NCBI GenBank assembly: GCA_023423235.1
Contig: JAFAFY010000410.1
Coordinates: 1-11,054, forward strand
DNA: 11,054 bases
DNA from: Pseudomonadota bacterium
GTDB taxonomy: Bacteria; Pseudomonadota; Gammaproteobacteria; Xanthomonadales; Xanthomonadaceae
Direction: 5' to 3'
Below the pieces are notes generated by a model. It worked only from the letters and a program-made list of their open reading frames with translations, was not told where the DNA came from and did no database searches. This document shows, piece after piece, positions 1 to 6,888 of the stretch (positions within the stretch are counted from its first letter, which is position 1; every line of letters begins with the position of its first letter). Both the position numbers and the translations under genes were made by a program.

Positions 1-1631
1 ACCTCGGCGCCGATCGCCTCGAGCACGCGCGGGCCCAGTTCGCCGGCGACGCCGTTGCCGGCATCGACGACCACCTTGAGCGGCCGCGCGATCTGGATGT
101 CGCCGGCGATGCGCTCGACGTAATCGCCACTGATGTCGCGCTCGCTCAGGCCACCGGGCTGCGGCGCGCTGTAGAGGCGGTCGTCGGCGACGCGCGCGTG
201 CAGGTCGCTGATCGCGTCCCCGGACAGGGTCTCGCCGCCGACCACGATCTTGAAACCGTTGTAGTCGGGCGGGTTGTGGCTGCCGGTCACCGAGATGCAG
301 CAGCCGGTGCGCAGGTGGTAGGCGCCGAAGTACACCAGCGGGGTCGGCGCCATGCCGATGTCGATGACGTTGCGGCCGGCCTTGCGCAGGCCGGCGATCA
401 GGCCGGCGACCAGCTCCGGGCCGGACAGGCGGCCGTCGCGGCCGACGACGATGTCGGTCAGGTCCTGCTCGCGCATCAGCGAGCCGACGGACTGGCCGAT
501 CAGTTCGGCGACGCCGGCGTCGAGGGTTTTGCCGACGATGCCGCGGATGTCGTAGGCGCGGAAGATGTCGCGGTCGAGCATGATGGAAACAGCCTGTTTG
601 CGGGGGGAAGCGCCGGTGGTCGTAGGCAGCGGCGGCGGCATGGCCGCGGCCGCGGCTTCGTCGCTGTCGGCCGCGGCCTGCAGGGACTCGGCGAAGGTCG
701 GCGAGGCGTCGCCCCGCATCTCCACGCCCTGCCGCCCTTGCGGCAGGCGCCAGACCAGACCGGCGAGCAGCAACAGTAGCAGGGCGGCCCCCAACAGCGG
801 CATGACGCCCAGCCCGAGCGGCGCCGGCAGCTCCGGCGGCACCGCGGCGACCACGCGCAGCCCCGTGCCCGGAATCGGCGTGCCCATGCGTTCGGCGACA
901 TTGGCCAGGGCTTCGTCGCCGCGTGCCAGCACCGTGGTCGAGGCCTGGCGCAGGGCGATGTAGGTGGCATCGTCGACGCTCGCGACCTCCAGCCCGGCGG
1001 TGGCGCGCGCCAGCGGCAGGCGCACCAGGGCGACGCCGGCAAGCGTCCCAGCGTTGCCGCCCTCGCCTTCGCCGGCATCGGCACTGCCGGCGGCGTCCGC
1101 GGCTTCGGCCGAGGCCGCCTGCGCGGACTCGCCCGCACCGCCGACGCGCGCCGGCGCCGCCAGTACCAGCCGCTGCGCGCCCTCGTGCTGGACCAGCATC
1201 AGCACCGGGCGGTCCTCGATCAGCGCCGCCTCCAGCGCCGCCAGGCGACCGTAGCGGCCGGGCTCGAGCGCGGCGTAATCGCTGCGCAGGTCGGCCGGGA
1301 CCACTTCCACCGCTTCGACCCCGGGCCAGTCCGCGCCGATCGCCGCGGCCGCGGCGGCAAGATCGCCTTCGGCCAGCGCCGCCTGCACCGGCGCCGCCTC
1401 CAGGCGCTCGCGCAGGCGCGTCAGTTCCGCCGTCAATGCCTGCCCGGTCGCCGCCACCGCGGCGTCTCGCGCCTGCTCGGCATGGCCCACCTGGCCCGCG
1501 TGCCGGTATTGCTGCCAGCCGCTCCAGGCCAGCCATGCCGCCAGCAGCACCAGCACGATCGCCAACGCGGGCGCGGCCGGGCGCAGTCGCGCCAGCAGCA
1601 TCCGCGACTTCTGCGTCTCAGTCTCGGTCAT
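1..1631 (-). CDS. algC: Phosphomannomutase/phosphoglucomutase with membrane-anchored N-terminal extension (partial, C-terminus off window)
   Basis: Interconverts the 6-phosphate and 1-phosphate of mannose or glucose, supplying GDP-mannose and UDP-glucose for surface polysaccharide. The ATG at 1631 is preceded by GGGGA with 7 nt spacing. About 543 codons are visible. Residues about 18-37 form a first membrane segment and about 272-293 a second (run of Leu/Ala before WRLPQGR), with roughly 230 residues between them that should face the periplasm. The catalytic phosphohexomutase domain starts near residue 351 with MLDRDIFRAYDIRG. The phosphoserine loop TGSHNPPDYNGF is present with the catalytic Ser at residue 451. 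The metal-binding DGDGD loop should lie beyond the window edge and cannot be checked. A low-complexity Ala/Gly/Asp/Glu stretch occupies residues about 164-195. P. aeruginosa AlgC is also annotated with a long N-terminal extension, while Xanthomonas XanA is the short form. It lies 14 bp downstream of dut, so they are probably co-transcribed. Confidence 0.9.
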   Translation of the reverse strand, partial: MTETETQKSRMLLARLRPAAPALAIVLVLLAAWLAWSGWQQYRHAGQVGHAEQARDAAVAATGQALTAELTRLRERLEAAPVQAALAEGDLAAAAAAIGADWPGVEAVEVVPADLRSDYAALEPGRYGRLAALEAALIEDRPVLMLVQHEGAQRLVLAAPARVGGAGESAQAASAEAADAAGSADAGEGEGGNAGTLAGVALVRLPLARATAGLEVASVDDATYIALRQASTTVLARGDEALANVAERMGTPIPGTGLRVVAAVPPELPAPLGLGVMPLLGAALLLLLLAGLVWRLPQGRQGVEMRGDASPTFAESLQAAADSDEAAAAAMPPPLPTTTGASPRKQAVSIMLDRDIFRAYDIRGIVGKTLDAGVAELIGQSVGSLMREQDLTDIVVGRDGRLSGPELVAGLIAGLRKAGRNVIDIGMAPTPLVYFGAYHLRTGCCISVTGSHNPPDYNGFKIVVGGETLSGDAISDLHARVADDRLYSAPQPGGLSERDISGDYVERIAGDIQIARPLKVVVDAGNGVAGELGPRVLEAIGAE

Positions 1632-1645
1632 CAGATTGTCCCCTG

Positions 1646-2122
1646 TCAGCGCACGCCCGAATGGCCGAATCCCCCCGATCCGCGGGCGCTGTCGACGAAA
1701 GTATCCACCACATTCAGGGTTGCCCGCACGATCGGAAGCATGACCAGCTGCGCAATCCGGTCGCCCGGTTCGATGGTGAACGCGTCCTTGCCCCGGTTCC
1801 AGACGCTGATCAGCAGCGGCCCCTGGTAGTCGGCGTCGATCAGGCCGGTGCCGTTGCCGAGCACGATGCCGTGCTTGTGGCCCAGGCCCGAACGCGGCAG
1901 CACGACGGCGCAGAGTCCGGGATCGGCGATGTGGATCGCCAGGCCCGAAGGCACCAGCGCGGTATCGCCCGGCAGCAGGGTCAGCGCCTCGTCGAGCGCG
2001 GCGCGCAGGTCCAGGCCGGCACTGGCGGCGGTGGCGTAGGCCGGCAGCGGCCATTGCTGGCCGAAACGCGCATCGAGCACGCGGACGTCGAGGACGTGTG
2101 CAGTGGGAGTGGTCGGGGTCAT
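1646..2122 (-). CDS. dut: Deoxyuridine 5'-triphosphate nucleotidohydrolase (dUTPase)
   Basis: Hydrolyses dUTP to dUMP and pyrophosphate in the cytoplasm, keeping uracil out of DNA and feeding dTMP synthesis. The 158-residue protein is the usual size for a trimeric dUTPase. All five family motifs are visible: SAGLDLRA (34-41), PRSGLGHKHG (76-85), GTGLIDADYQG (91-101) with the catalytic Asp, PGDRIAQLV (119-127), and the C-terminal P-loop-like RGSGGFGHSG (147-156). The ATG at 2122 overlaps the coaB stop in an ATGA and has GGAGG 7 nt upstream, so this start is well supported. It sits between coaB and the algC-like gene, the same order as in P. aeruginosa. Nothing is missing or truncated. Confidence 0.97.
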   Translation of the reverse strand: MTPTTPTAHVLDVRVLDARFGQQWPLPAYATAASAGLDLRAALDEALTLLPGDTALVPSGLAIHIADPGLCAVVLPRSGLGHKHGIVLGNGTGLIDADYQGPLLISVWNRGKDAFTIEPGDRIAQLVMLPIVRATLNVVDTFVDSARGSGGFGHSGVR

Positions 2123-2790
2123 TGGGTGGCCTCCCTGGCCAGGCGGTCGGCGATCAGCGCGACCAGTTCGGTGGCGATGGTGGTCTTGGGGCCGGGGCCG
2201 AGCTGGCGGCTGCCCCGGGCATCGTGCACCACCAGCAGGTTGTCGTCGCCCTCGAAGCCGCTGCCGGGCGCGCCGACCTGGTTGGCGGCGATCAGGTCGA
2301 CGCCCTTGGCGATGCGCTTGGCGGTGGCGTTGGCATCGACATCGCGGGTTTCGGCGGCAAAGCCGACCACCAGCCGCGGCCGCAGGTCGCTGGCGGCGAT
2401 GTCGGCCAGCAGGTCGCGGGTGCGCACCAGTTGCAGGGTCAGGCCGTCCTCGCCCGGAACCTTCTTGATCTTGTGCTCGGCGACCTGCCGCGGGGTGAAA
2501 TCGGCGATCGCCGCGGCACCGATGTAGACATCGGCCGGCAACGCGGCGAACACCGCGGCATGCATCTGCGCGGCCGAACGCACGTCGATGCGCTGCACGC
2601 CGACCGGCGTGGCCTGGTGCACCGGGCCGGCGACCAGCACCACCTCGGCGCCGGCGCGCGCGGCCGCGGCGGCGACCGCGAAGCCCATCTTGCCGCTGCT
2701 GCGGTTGCCGATGAAGCGCACCGGGTCGAGATCCTCGAAGGTCGGCCCGGCGCTGACGATTACCCGGCAACCGGTGAGCGCTGCGCTCAT
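2119..2790 (-). CDS. coaB: Phosphopantothenate-cysteine ligase (CoaB half of a split CoaBC)
   Basis: Joins 4'-phosphopantothenate to cysteine using CTP, the second step of CoA synthesis. It is normally the C-terminal half of bifunctional CoaBC (Dfp). The 223 residues match that half: SAGPTFEDLDPVRFIGNRSSGKMG (13-36; Asn29 corresponds to E. coli Asn210), a Gly/Ala-rich nucleotide fold, GAAAIADF (91-98), the KIKK lysines (107-110), VVGFAAET (141-148) and DLIAANQV (165-172). The ATG at 2790 overlaps the coaC stop as ATGA. No Shine-Dalgarno sequence precedes it (CGGCATTGCCCGC), which suits either translation coupled to coaC or a lost base in an originally fused gene. Combined with coaC the length is about 406 residues, normal for a fused CoaBC. 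The stop overlaps dut by ATGA. The function is clear; whether it is a separate gene is uncertain. Confidence 0.9.
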   Translation of the reverse strand: MSAALTGCRVIVSAGPTFEDLDPVRFIGNRSSGKMGFAVAAAAARAGAEVVLVAGPVHQATPVGVQRIDVRSAAQMHAAVFAALPADVYIGAAAIADFTPRQVAEHKIKKVPGEDGLTLQLVRTRDLLADIAASDLRPRLVVGFAAETRDVDANATAKRIAKGVDLIAANQVGAPGSGFEGDDNLLVVHDARGSRQLGPGPKTTIATELVALIADRLAREATQ

Positions 2791-3338
2791 GCGGGCAATG
2801 CCGCGACGATGGCCGCAGGTTCGGCCAGGCGCCCGGGGCCGGATTCGCCCTCGGCCAGCGGGCCGTCGTCGGGACCGATCACCTGTGCCCCGCGCTCACG
2901 CAGCAGCGCGAGGTTCGCCTGCGTGGCCGGATGCAGCCACATGCGGTGGTTCATCGCCGGGCACACGGTCAGTGGCGCGGTCGTTGCCAGGCACAGCGTG
3001 GTCACCAGGTTGTCGGCGAACCCGTGCGCCAGCTTGGCCAGGGTGTTGGCGGTCGCCGGCGCGACCACGATGCGGTCGGCCCAGCGTGCGAGTTCGATAT
3101 GGCCCATCGCGGCCTCGGCACCGGCGTCCCACAGCGTGGTGCGCACGGCCGCGCCGGACACGGCCTGGAAGGTCGCCGCGCCGACGAAGCGCTGCGCACT
3201 GTCGGTCATCGCAACCTGCACCTCGGCGCCGGCATCGCGCAGGCGTCGCACCAGCTCGGCCGCCTTGTAGGCGGCAATGCCGCCGCAGACGCACAACAGG
3301 ATGCGCTGCCCCTGCAGCGGGGTGGGCACGGCCGCCAT
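2787..3338 (-). CDS. coaC: Phosphopantothenoylcysteine decarboxylase (CoaC half of a split CoaBC)
   Basis: FMN-dependent flavoprotein that decarboxylates 4'-phosphopantothenoylcysteine to 4'-phosphopantetheine. Its 183 residues contain the family landmarks: CGGIAAYKA (18-26) for the flavin phosphate, GHIELARWADR (79-89) with His80 matching E. coli catalytic His75, PATANT (94-99), and PAMNHRMW (127-134) with Asn130 matching Asn125. At the place of the E. coli ACGD motif it reads AEGE (162-165), so Glu163 stands where catalytic Cys158 should be; the offset of five is constant across all three sites. SGPGRLAEP follows. The start at 3338 gives the usual N-terminus; AGGA lies about 10 nt upstream. 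The ORF ends at the domain boundary, where fused CoaBC proteins continue into CoaB. It is first in the leftward operon and divergent from radC. Confidence 0.9.
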   Translation of the reverse strand: MAAVPTPLQGQRILLCVCGGIAAYKAAELVRRLRDAGAEVQVAMTDSAQRFVGAATFQAVSGAAVRTTLWDAGAEAAMGHIELARWADRIVVAPATANTLAKLAHGFADNLVTTLCLATTAPLTVCPAMNHRMWLHPATQANLALLRERGAQVIGPDDGPLAEGESGPGRLAEPAAIVAALPA

Positions 3339-3381
3339 CTCGGAAAATTCCTACGCCAGATCCGGTCGACAGCTTACCCGA

Positions 3382-3401
3382 TGCCGGGGCGCGCCCCGGC
3401 A
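3382..3401. promoter_or_regulatory. 20-bp perfect palindrome between coaC and radC
   Basis: TGCCGGGGCG is followed immediately by its exact reverse complement CGCCCCGGCA. It lies 44 bp upstream of the coaC start and 113 bp upstream of radC. On the minus strand it sits just upstream of a weak TAAGCT (3376-3371) that could be a -10 box for coaC, which would place the palindrome over the -35 region. An operator is therefore possible, but neither the promoter nor a regulator is established. Confidence 0.5.
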
Positions 3402-3437
3402 GCGCCGCGGCTGCGCACGCGCTGCAATGCCCCTGTC

Positions 3438-3495
3438 GCCGGCACCGGCGCGTCCGCCACCGCCTCCCCTCGGTCGCGGGTCCGCCGGTGCCGGC
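3438..3495 (+). repeat. 13-bp perfect inverted repeat in the radC leader
   Basis: GCCGGCACCGGCG (3438-3450) and CGCCGGTGCCGGC (3483-3495) are exact reverse complements separated by 32 bp. Each arm also contains the smaller symmetry GCCGG-N2-CCGGC. The right arm ends 9 nt before the radC Shine-Dalgarno GAGG (3505-3508), so if transcribed it could form a strong stem close to the ribosome-binding site. No homopolymer T tract follows, so it does not look like a terminator. Confidence 0.45.
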
Positions 3496-3514
3496 TTCCT
3501 GATCGAGGTCGCCG

Positions 3515-4189
3515 ATGCACATCCACGAATGGCCCGCCGACGAACGCCCGCGCGAGAAGCTGCTCGGCCGCGGCAGCGGCGCGCTGTCGGACGCCGAACT
3601 GCTGGCGATCTTCCTCGGCTCGGGCCTGCGCGGACAGGATGCGGTGACCACCGCGAGACGGCTGCTGGCTGCGCACGGGCCGCTGCGCGCGCTGCTCGAA
3701 CGCGGCCCCGCCCGGCTTGCCGAACTGCCCGGCCTCGGCCCCGCGCGCGCCTGCACCCTGGCCGCGGCGCTGGAACTGGGCAACCGTGTGCTGGCCGCCG
3801 ACCTTGCCCGTGGCGAGGCGATGTCCGATCCATCCGCGGCCGGCCGCTACTTCTCCCAGCGCCTGCGCAGCTTTCCGCACGAGGTCTTCGCCGCGTTGTT
3901 CCTCGACAGCCGCCACCGTGCGCTGGCCTTCGAGGAACTGTTCCGCGGCACCATCGACGGCGCCGAGGTGCATCCGCGCGAGATCGTGCGGCGTGCGCTG
4001 GCGCACAACGCCGCGGCGGTGATCGTCGGCCACAACCATCCCAGCGGCAGCCGCGAACCCAGCGCCGCCGACCGCGCCGTGACCAGCCAGCTCAAGCAGT
4101 CGCTGGCCCTGGTGGACGTGCGCCTGCTCGACCATTTCGTCGTCGGCGATGGGGCCGCGGTGTCGCTGGCGGCACGCGGCTGGGTGTGA
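3515..4189 (+). CDS. radC: RadC family JAB/MPN-domain protein
   Basis: RadC proteins carry a JAMM metalloprotease-like fold. Their role in E. coli is unresolved, and the older claim of a recombinational repair function has been disputed. The 224 residues match the usual length (E. coli about 222). The N-terminal half has a helix-hairpin-helix-like segment, LAELPGLGPARACTLAAALELG, around residues 65-90. The C-terminal half has the metal site VGHNHPSG, with His173 and His175 and Asp186 completing HxH(x10)D, and an upstream VHPREI segment. The ATG at 3515 has GAGG with 6 nt spacing. It is divergent from coaC, the same arrangement as in P. aeruginosa, and no strong promoter is visible. The metal ligands are intact. 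Confidence 0.95.
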   Translation: MHIHEWPADERPREKLLGRGSGALSDAELLAIFLGSGLRGQDAVTTARRLLAAHGPLRALLERGPARLAELPGLGPARACTLAAALELGNRVLAADLARGEAMSDPSAAGRYFSQRLRSFPHEVFAALFLDSRHRALAFEELFRGTIDGAEVHPREIVRRALAHNAAAVIVGHNHPSGSREPSAADRAVTSQLKQSLALVDVRLLDHFVVGDGAAVSLAARGWV

Positions 4190-4290
4190 GCGGGCAGGAT
4201 GCGGGTCGTCGCCCCGGTGCAGAGCGGCGCCTGTTTCACCCTCGGCTGCCTTCGGCATGCACATCGACGGCAACCCCAGCATCGCCTGAC

Positions 4291-4326
4291 GCGGCAGGCT
4301 GAACGGAGCCGCCAAGGGCCTGCCGC
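4291..4326 (+). terminator. 9-bp inverted repeat between radC and argS
   Basis: GCGGCAGGC (4291-4299) and GCCTGCCGC (4318-4326) are exact reverse complements around an 18-nt loop, about 100 bp after the radC stop and ending 12 bp before the candidate argS -10 box. There is no T tract. It could be a factor-dependent terminator hairpin for radC or an operator-like element for argS; the sequence does not decide. Confidence 0.3.
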
Positions 4327-4338
4327 AGCCTGCTCGCG

Positions 4339-4344
4339 TACAAT
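4339..4344 (+). promoter_or_regulatory. Candidate -10 box of argS
   Basis: TACAAT matches the sigma-70 -10 consensus TATAAT at five of six positions and lies 32 bp upstream of the argS GTG. No recognisable -35 hexamer is found at 16-18 bp spacing. It would give a leader of roughly 25 nt. Confidence 0.45.
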
Positions 4345-4376
4345 GGCCGACCGTTGAACCGCGACACCCCACGCCC

Positions 4377-6077
4377 GTGAAACCCCAGCTCCGCGCCCGG
4401 ATCGCCGCTCTCGTCGAGCAGGCGATCGCCACGCTCCGCGACCAGGGCACGCTGCCCGCCGACTTCGCCACGCCCGCATTCGTGGTCGAGCGTCCGAAAG
4501 ACCGCAGCCATGGCGATTTCTCGACCAACGCGGCGATGCTGCTGGCCAAACCGGCGAAGTCGAACCCGCGCGCACTGGCGCAGGCGCTGGTCGCCGCGCT
4601 GCCCGCGGGCGACGACATCGCCGCGGTCGAGATCGCCGGTCCCGGCTTCCTGAACTTCCGGCTGACGCCGGCCGCCTGGCAGCGCCAGCTGGCCGCCGTG
4701 CATGCCGAAGGCGACGACTACGGCCGCAACGCCAGCGGCGAAGGCCGCACTGCCGGCGTGGAATACGTCTCGGCCAATCCCACCGGCCCGCTGCATGTCG
4801 GCCATGGCCGCGCGGCGGTGATCGGCGACTGCATCGCACGCGTGCTCGACGCCAACGGCTGGCAGGTCCGGCGCGAGTTCTACTACAACGACGCCGGCGT
4901 GCAGATCGAGAACCTCGCGCGTTCGGTGCAGGCCCGCGCCCGGGGCCTGACCCCCGACGATGCCGGCTGGCCGGAAGACGGCTACCGCGGCGACTACATC
5001 GGCGACGTGGCCCGCGCCTATCTGGAGGGCGCGGTGGTCGAGATCGAGGGCCAGACCATCACCGGCGCGCGCGATGCGGGTGATTTCGACGCCATCCGCC
5101 GCTTCGCGGTCGCCTACCTGCGCCGCGAGCAGAACGGCGACCTGGCCGCGTTCGGGGTCGGTTTCGACGTGTATTTCCTGGAATCGTCGCTGTATGCCGA
5201 CGGCAAGGTGGAAGAGACCGTACGCGCGCTCATCGCCCACGGCCACACGTATGAAGACGGCGGCGCGCTGTGGCTGCGCACCACCGATTTCGGTGACGAC
5301 AAGGACCGCGTGATGCGCAAGTCCGACGGCACCTACACCTACTTCGTGCCGGACGTGGCCTATCACCTGAGCAAATGGCAGCGCGGCTACCAGCGCGCGA
5401 TCACCGAACTCGGCGCGGACCACCACGGCTCGCTGGCGCGCGTGCGCGCCGGTCTGCAGGCGCTCGATGCCGGCATCCCGCAGGGCTGGCCCGAATACGT
5501 GCTGCACCAGATGGTCACGGTGATGCGCGGCGGCGAGGAAGTGAAACTGTCCAAGCGCGCCGGCAGCTATCTCACCCTGCGCGACCTCATCGACGAGGCC
5601 GGGCGCGACGCCACGCGCTGGTTCCTGGTCGCGCGCAAGCCCGATTCGCAGCTGGTGTTCGACATCGACCTGGCGCGCAGCCAGTCGCTCGACAACCCGG
5701 TCTACTACGTGCAGCTCTCGCATGCGCGCATCTGCGGGCTGCTGCGCAAGCTGGGCGAAGCCGGCCTCGCGTTCGACCTGGACAACGGCCTGGCGCAGGC
5801 GCCGGACCTGGACGATGGTGCGCTGCGTGACGTACTGATCGACCTCTCGCGCTGGCCGGAGATCGTCGCCGCCGCCGGCGCGCAGCTCGAGCCGCACCTG
5901 GTTGCGACCTACCTGCTGGAACTGGCGCAGGCCTTCCAGACGTACTACAACGATCACCAGTTCCTGGTGGATGCGGCCGACGCGCGCGACGCGCGCCTGG
6001 CCCTGGCCCTGGCGGTCCGCCAGGTGCTGAAGAACGGCCTGGCACTGCTGGGCGTGAATGCCCCGGAGGCGATGTAA
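4377..6077 (+). CDS. argS: Arginyl-tRNA synthetase
   Basis: Class I aminoacyl-tRNA synthetase that charges tRNA-Arg with arginine using ATP in the cytoplasm. The 566 residues are of normal length. The order of domains is typical: an N-terminal add-on domain (about 1-110) with FVVERPKDRSHGDFSTNAAM, the catalytic Rossmann domain with ANPTGPLHVGHGR (HVGH at 140-143, the HIGH motif), the KLSKR motif at 390-394 in place of KMSKS, and a C-terminal DALR anticodon-binding helical domain (about 440-566) ending in GLALLGVNAPEAM. The start is GTG at 4377; the next residues, KPQLRARIAALVEQAI, fit the family N-terminus. No Shine-Dalgarno sequence is visible before this GTG. The stop TAA is followed at once by the ATG of the SPOR gene. 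A single-base overlap of function with neighbours is not implied: this is an essential housekeeping gene. Confidence 0.97.
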   Translation: MKPQLRARIAALVEQAIATLRDQGTLPADFATPAFVVERPKDRSHGDFSTNAAMLLAKPAKSNPRALAQALVAALPAGDDIAAVEIAGPGFLNFRLTPAAWQRQLAAVHAEGDDYGRNASGEGRTAGVEYVSANPTGPLHVGHGRAAVIGDCIARVLDANGWQVRREFYYNDAGVQIENLARSVQARARGLTPDDAGWPEDGYRGDYIGDVARAYLEGAVVEIEGQTITGARDAGDFDAIRRFAVAYLRREQNGDLAAFGVGFDVYFLESSLYADGKVEETVRALIAHGHTYEDGGALWLRTTDFGDDKDRVMRKSDGTYTYFVPDVAYHLSKWQRGYQRAITELGADHHGSLARVRAGLQALDAGIPQGWPEYVLHQMVTVMRGGEEVKLSKRAGSYLTLRDLIDEAGRDATRWFLVARKPDSQLVFDIDLARSQSLDNPVYYVQLSHARICGLLRKLGEAGLAFDLDNGLAQAPDLDDGALRDVLIDLSRWPEIVAAAGAQLEPHLVATYLLELAQAFQTYYNDHQFLVDAADARDARLALALAVRQVLKNGLALLGVNAPEAM

Positions 6078-6881
6078 ATGGCAGCACGACGCGGAAAATC
6101 GCAGGCACGGCGCAGCGGCGGCAGTTCGGGCGGCCTGCCCGGCTGGGCCTGGCTGATCCTGGGCATCGTCATCGCCCTGGTCGTGGTGCTGGCCGCGCCG
6201 CGGCTGTTCAAGCCGGGCAGCGAGGACGGTTTCTTCCGGCCCCAGCCCAACCCGGACGCGCAGCCGCCGGTTGCGGTGCTGGATGAATCCGACATGCAGG
6301 CCCCGGCTGCGGCGCCGACGCCGCGCCCGCGGCCCGCGCAGCCGGCCGAGACCTCGCCCGACTACGACTTCTACACCATGCTGCCCGAGCAGGAAGTGGC
6401 GCTGAGCGACGCCGAGCTGGCCGCCAGCGCGCGTGCCGAAGCCGAGCGCCGGCGCCAGGCCGAGCAGCAGCAGGCCGCGCTGCAGGCGCGCAACCCCGAT
6501 GCCGCGGACCTGGCCAGCGACGCCCCGGTGGCGGTGCCGAGACCGCTGCCCGAAACGCCGGTCAGCCAGGCGCCTGCGACCCGGCCTGCGGCAACGCCCG
6601 CCCGCCCGGCGACGCCCGCGACCGCCGCGGCCGCGCCTGCCGCCAGCGATGCCCGCTACATCCTGCAGGCCGGTTCGTTCAGCGCGTCGGGCGACGCCGA
6701 AGCGCTGAAGGCACGCATCGCCCTGCTGGGCCTCAGCGCCCGGGTCGAATCCGGCGAGGCTGCCGGCCGGACCGTCTACCGCGTGCGCATGGGGCCCTAC
6801 GGCAGCGCCACCGAACTGGCCGAGGCCAAGCAGAAGCTCGGCAACGGCGGCCTGCCGGCGCTGGCCATCAAGGCCCAGTAA
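6078..6881 (+). CDS. SPOR-domain inner-membrane protein (FtsN-like layout)
   Basis: SPOR domains bind denuded glycan strands of septal peptidoglycan, so a role at the division site is likely but not shown. The 267 residues comprise a short basic cytoplasmic start (MAARRGKSQARR), one membrane segment (about 23-42), a Pro-rich stretch, the segment DYDFYTMLPEQEVALS (95-110), a charged possibly coiled helix rich in Ala/Glu/Arg/Gln (110-137), a long Ala/Pro linker (148-190), and a C-terminal SPOR domain (about 191-266) with YILQAGSF and VYRVRMGPYGS. This is the topology of FtsN. The ATG at 6078 immediately follows the argS TAA, and GGAGG (6065-6069) inside argS has 8 nt spacing, so translation is probably coupled. 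argS followed by a SPOR gene is also seen in Pseudomonas, where hslV comes next; hslV is absent here. I do not call it ftsN because linkage and sequence do not prove orthology. Confidence 0.9.
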   Translation: MAARRGKSQARRSGGSSGGLPGWAWLILGIVIALVVVLAAPRLFKPGSEDGFFRPQPNPDAQPPVAVLDESDMQAPAAAPTPRPRPAQPAETSPDYDFYTMLPEQEVALSDAELAASARAEAERRRQAEQQQAALQARNPDAADLASDAPVAVPRPLPETPVSQAPATRPAATPARPATPATAAAAPAASDARYILQAGSFSASGDAEALKARIALLGLSARVESGEAAGRTVYRVRMGPYGSATELAEAKQKLGNGGLPALAIKAQ

Positions 6882-6888
6882 GGGGGCC

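Noticed and set aside
923..3270. Long plus-strand open frames opposite the algC-coaC block
   Set aside because: They are Arg/Pro/Ala-rich mirror frames of the minus-strand genes and show no family motif.
3339..3514. Clear sigma-70 promoter for radC
   Set aside because: Only a weak TGCAAT (3423-3428) without a -35 partner is visible, which is not enough to call.
4236..4290. Short plus-strand frame reading AAFGMHIDGNPSIA before a stop, between radC and argS
   Set aside because: It looks a little like a protein C-terminus, possibly a gene remnant, but it is too short and has no start signal or match I can support.
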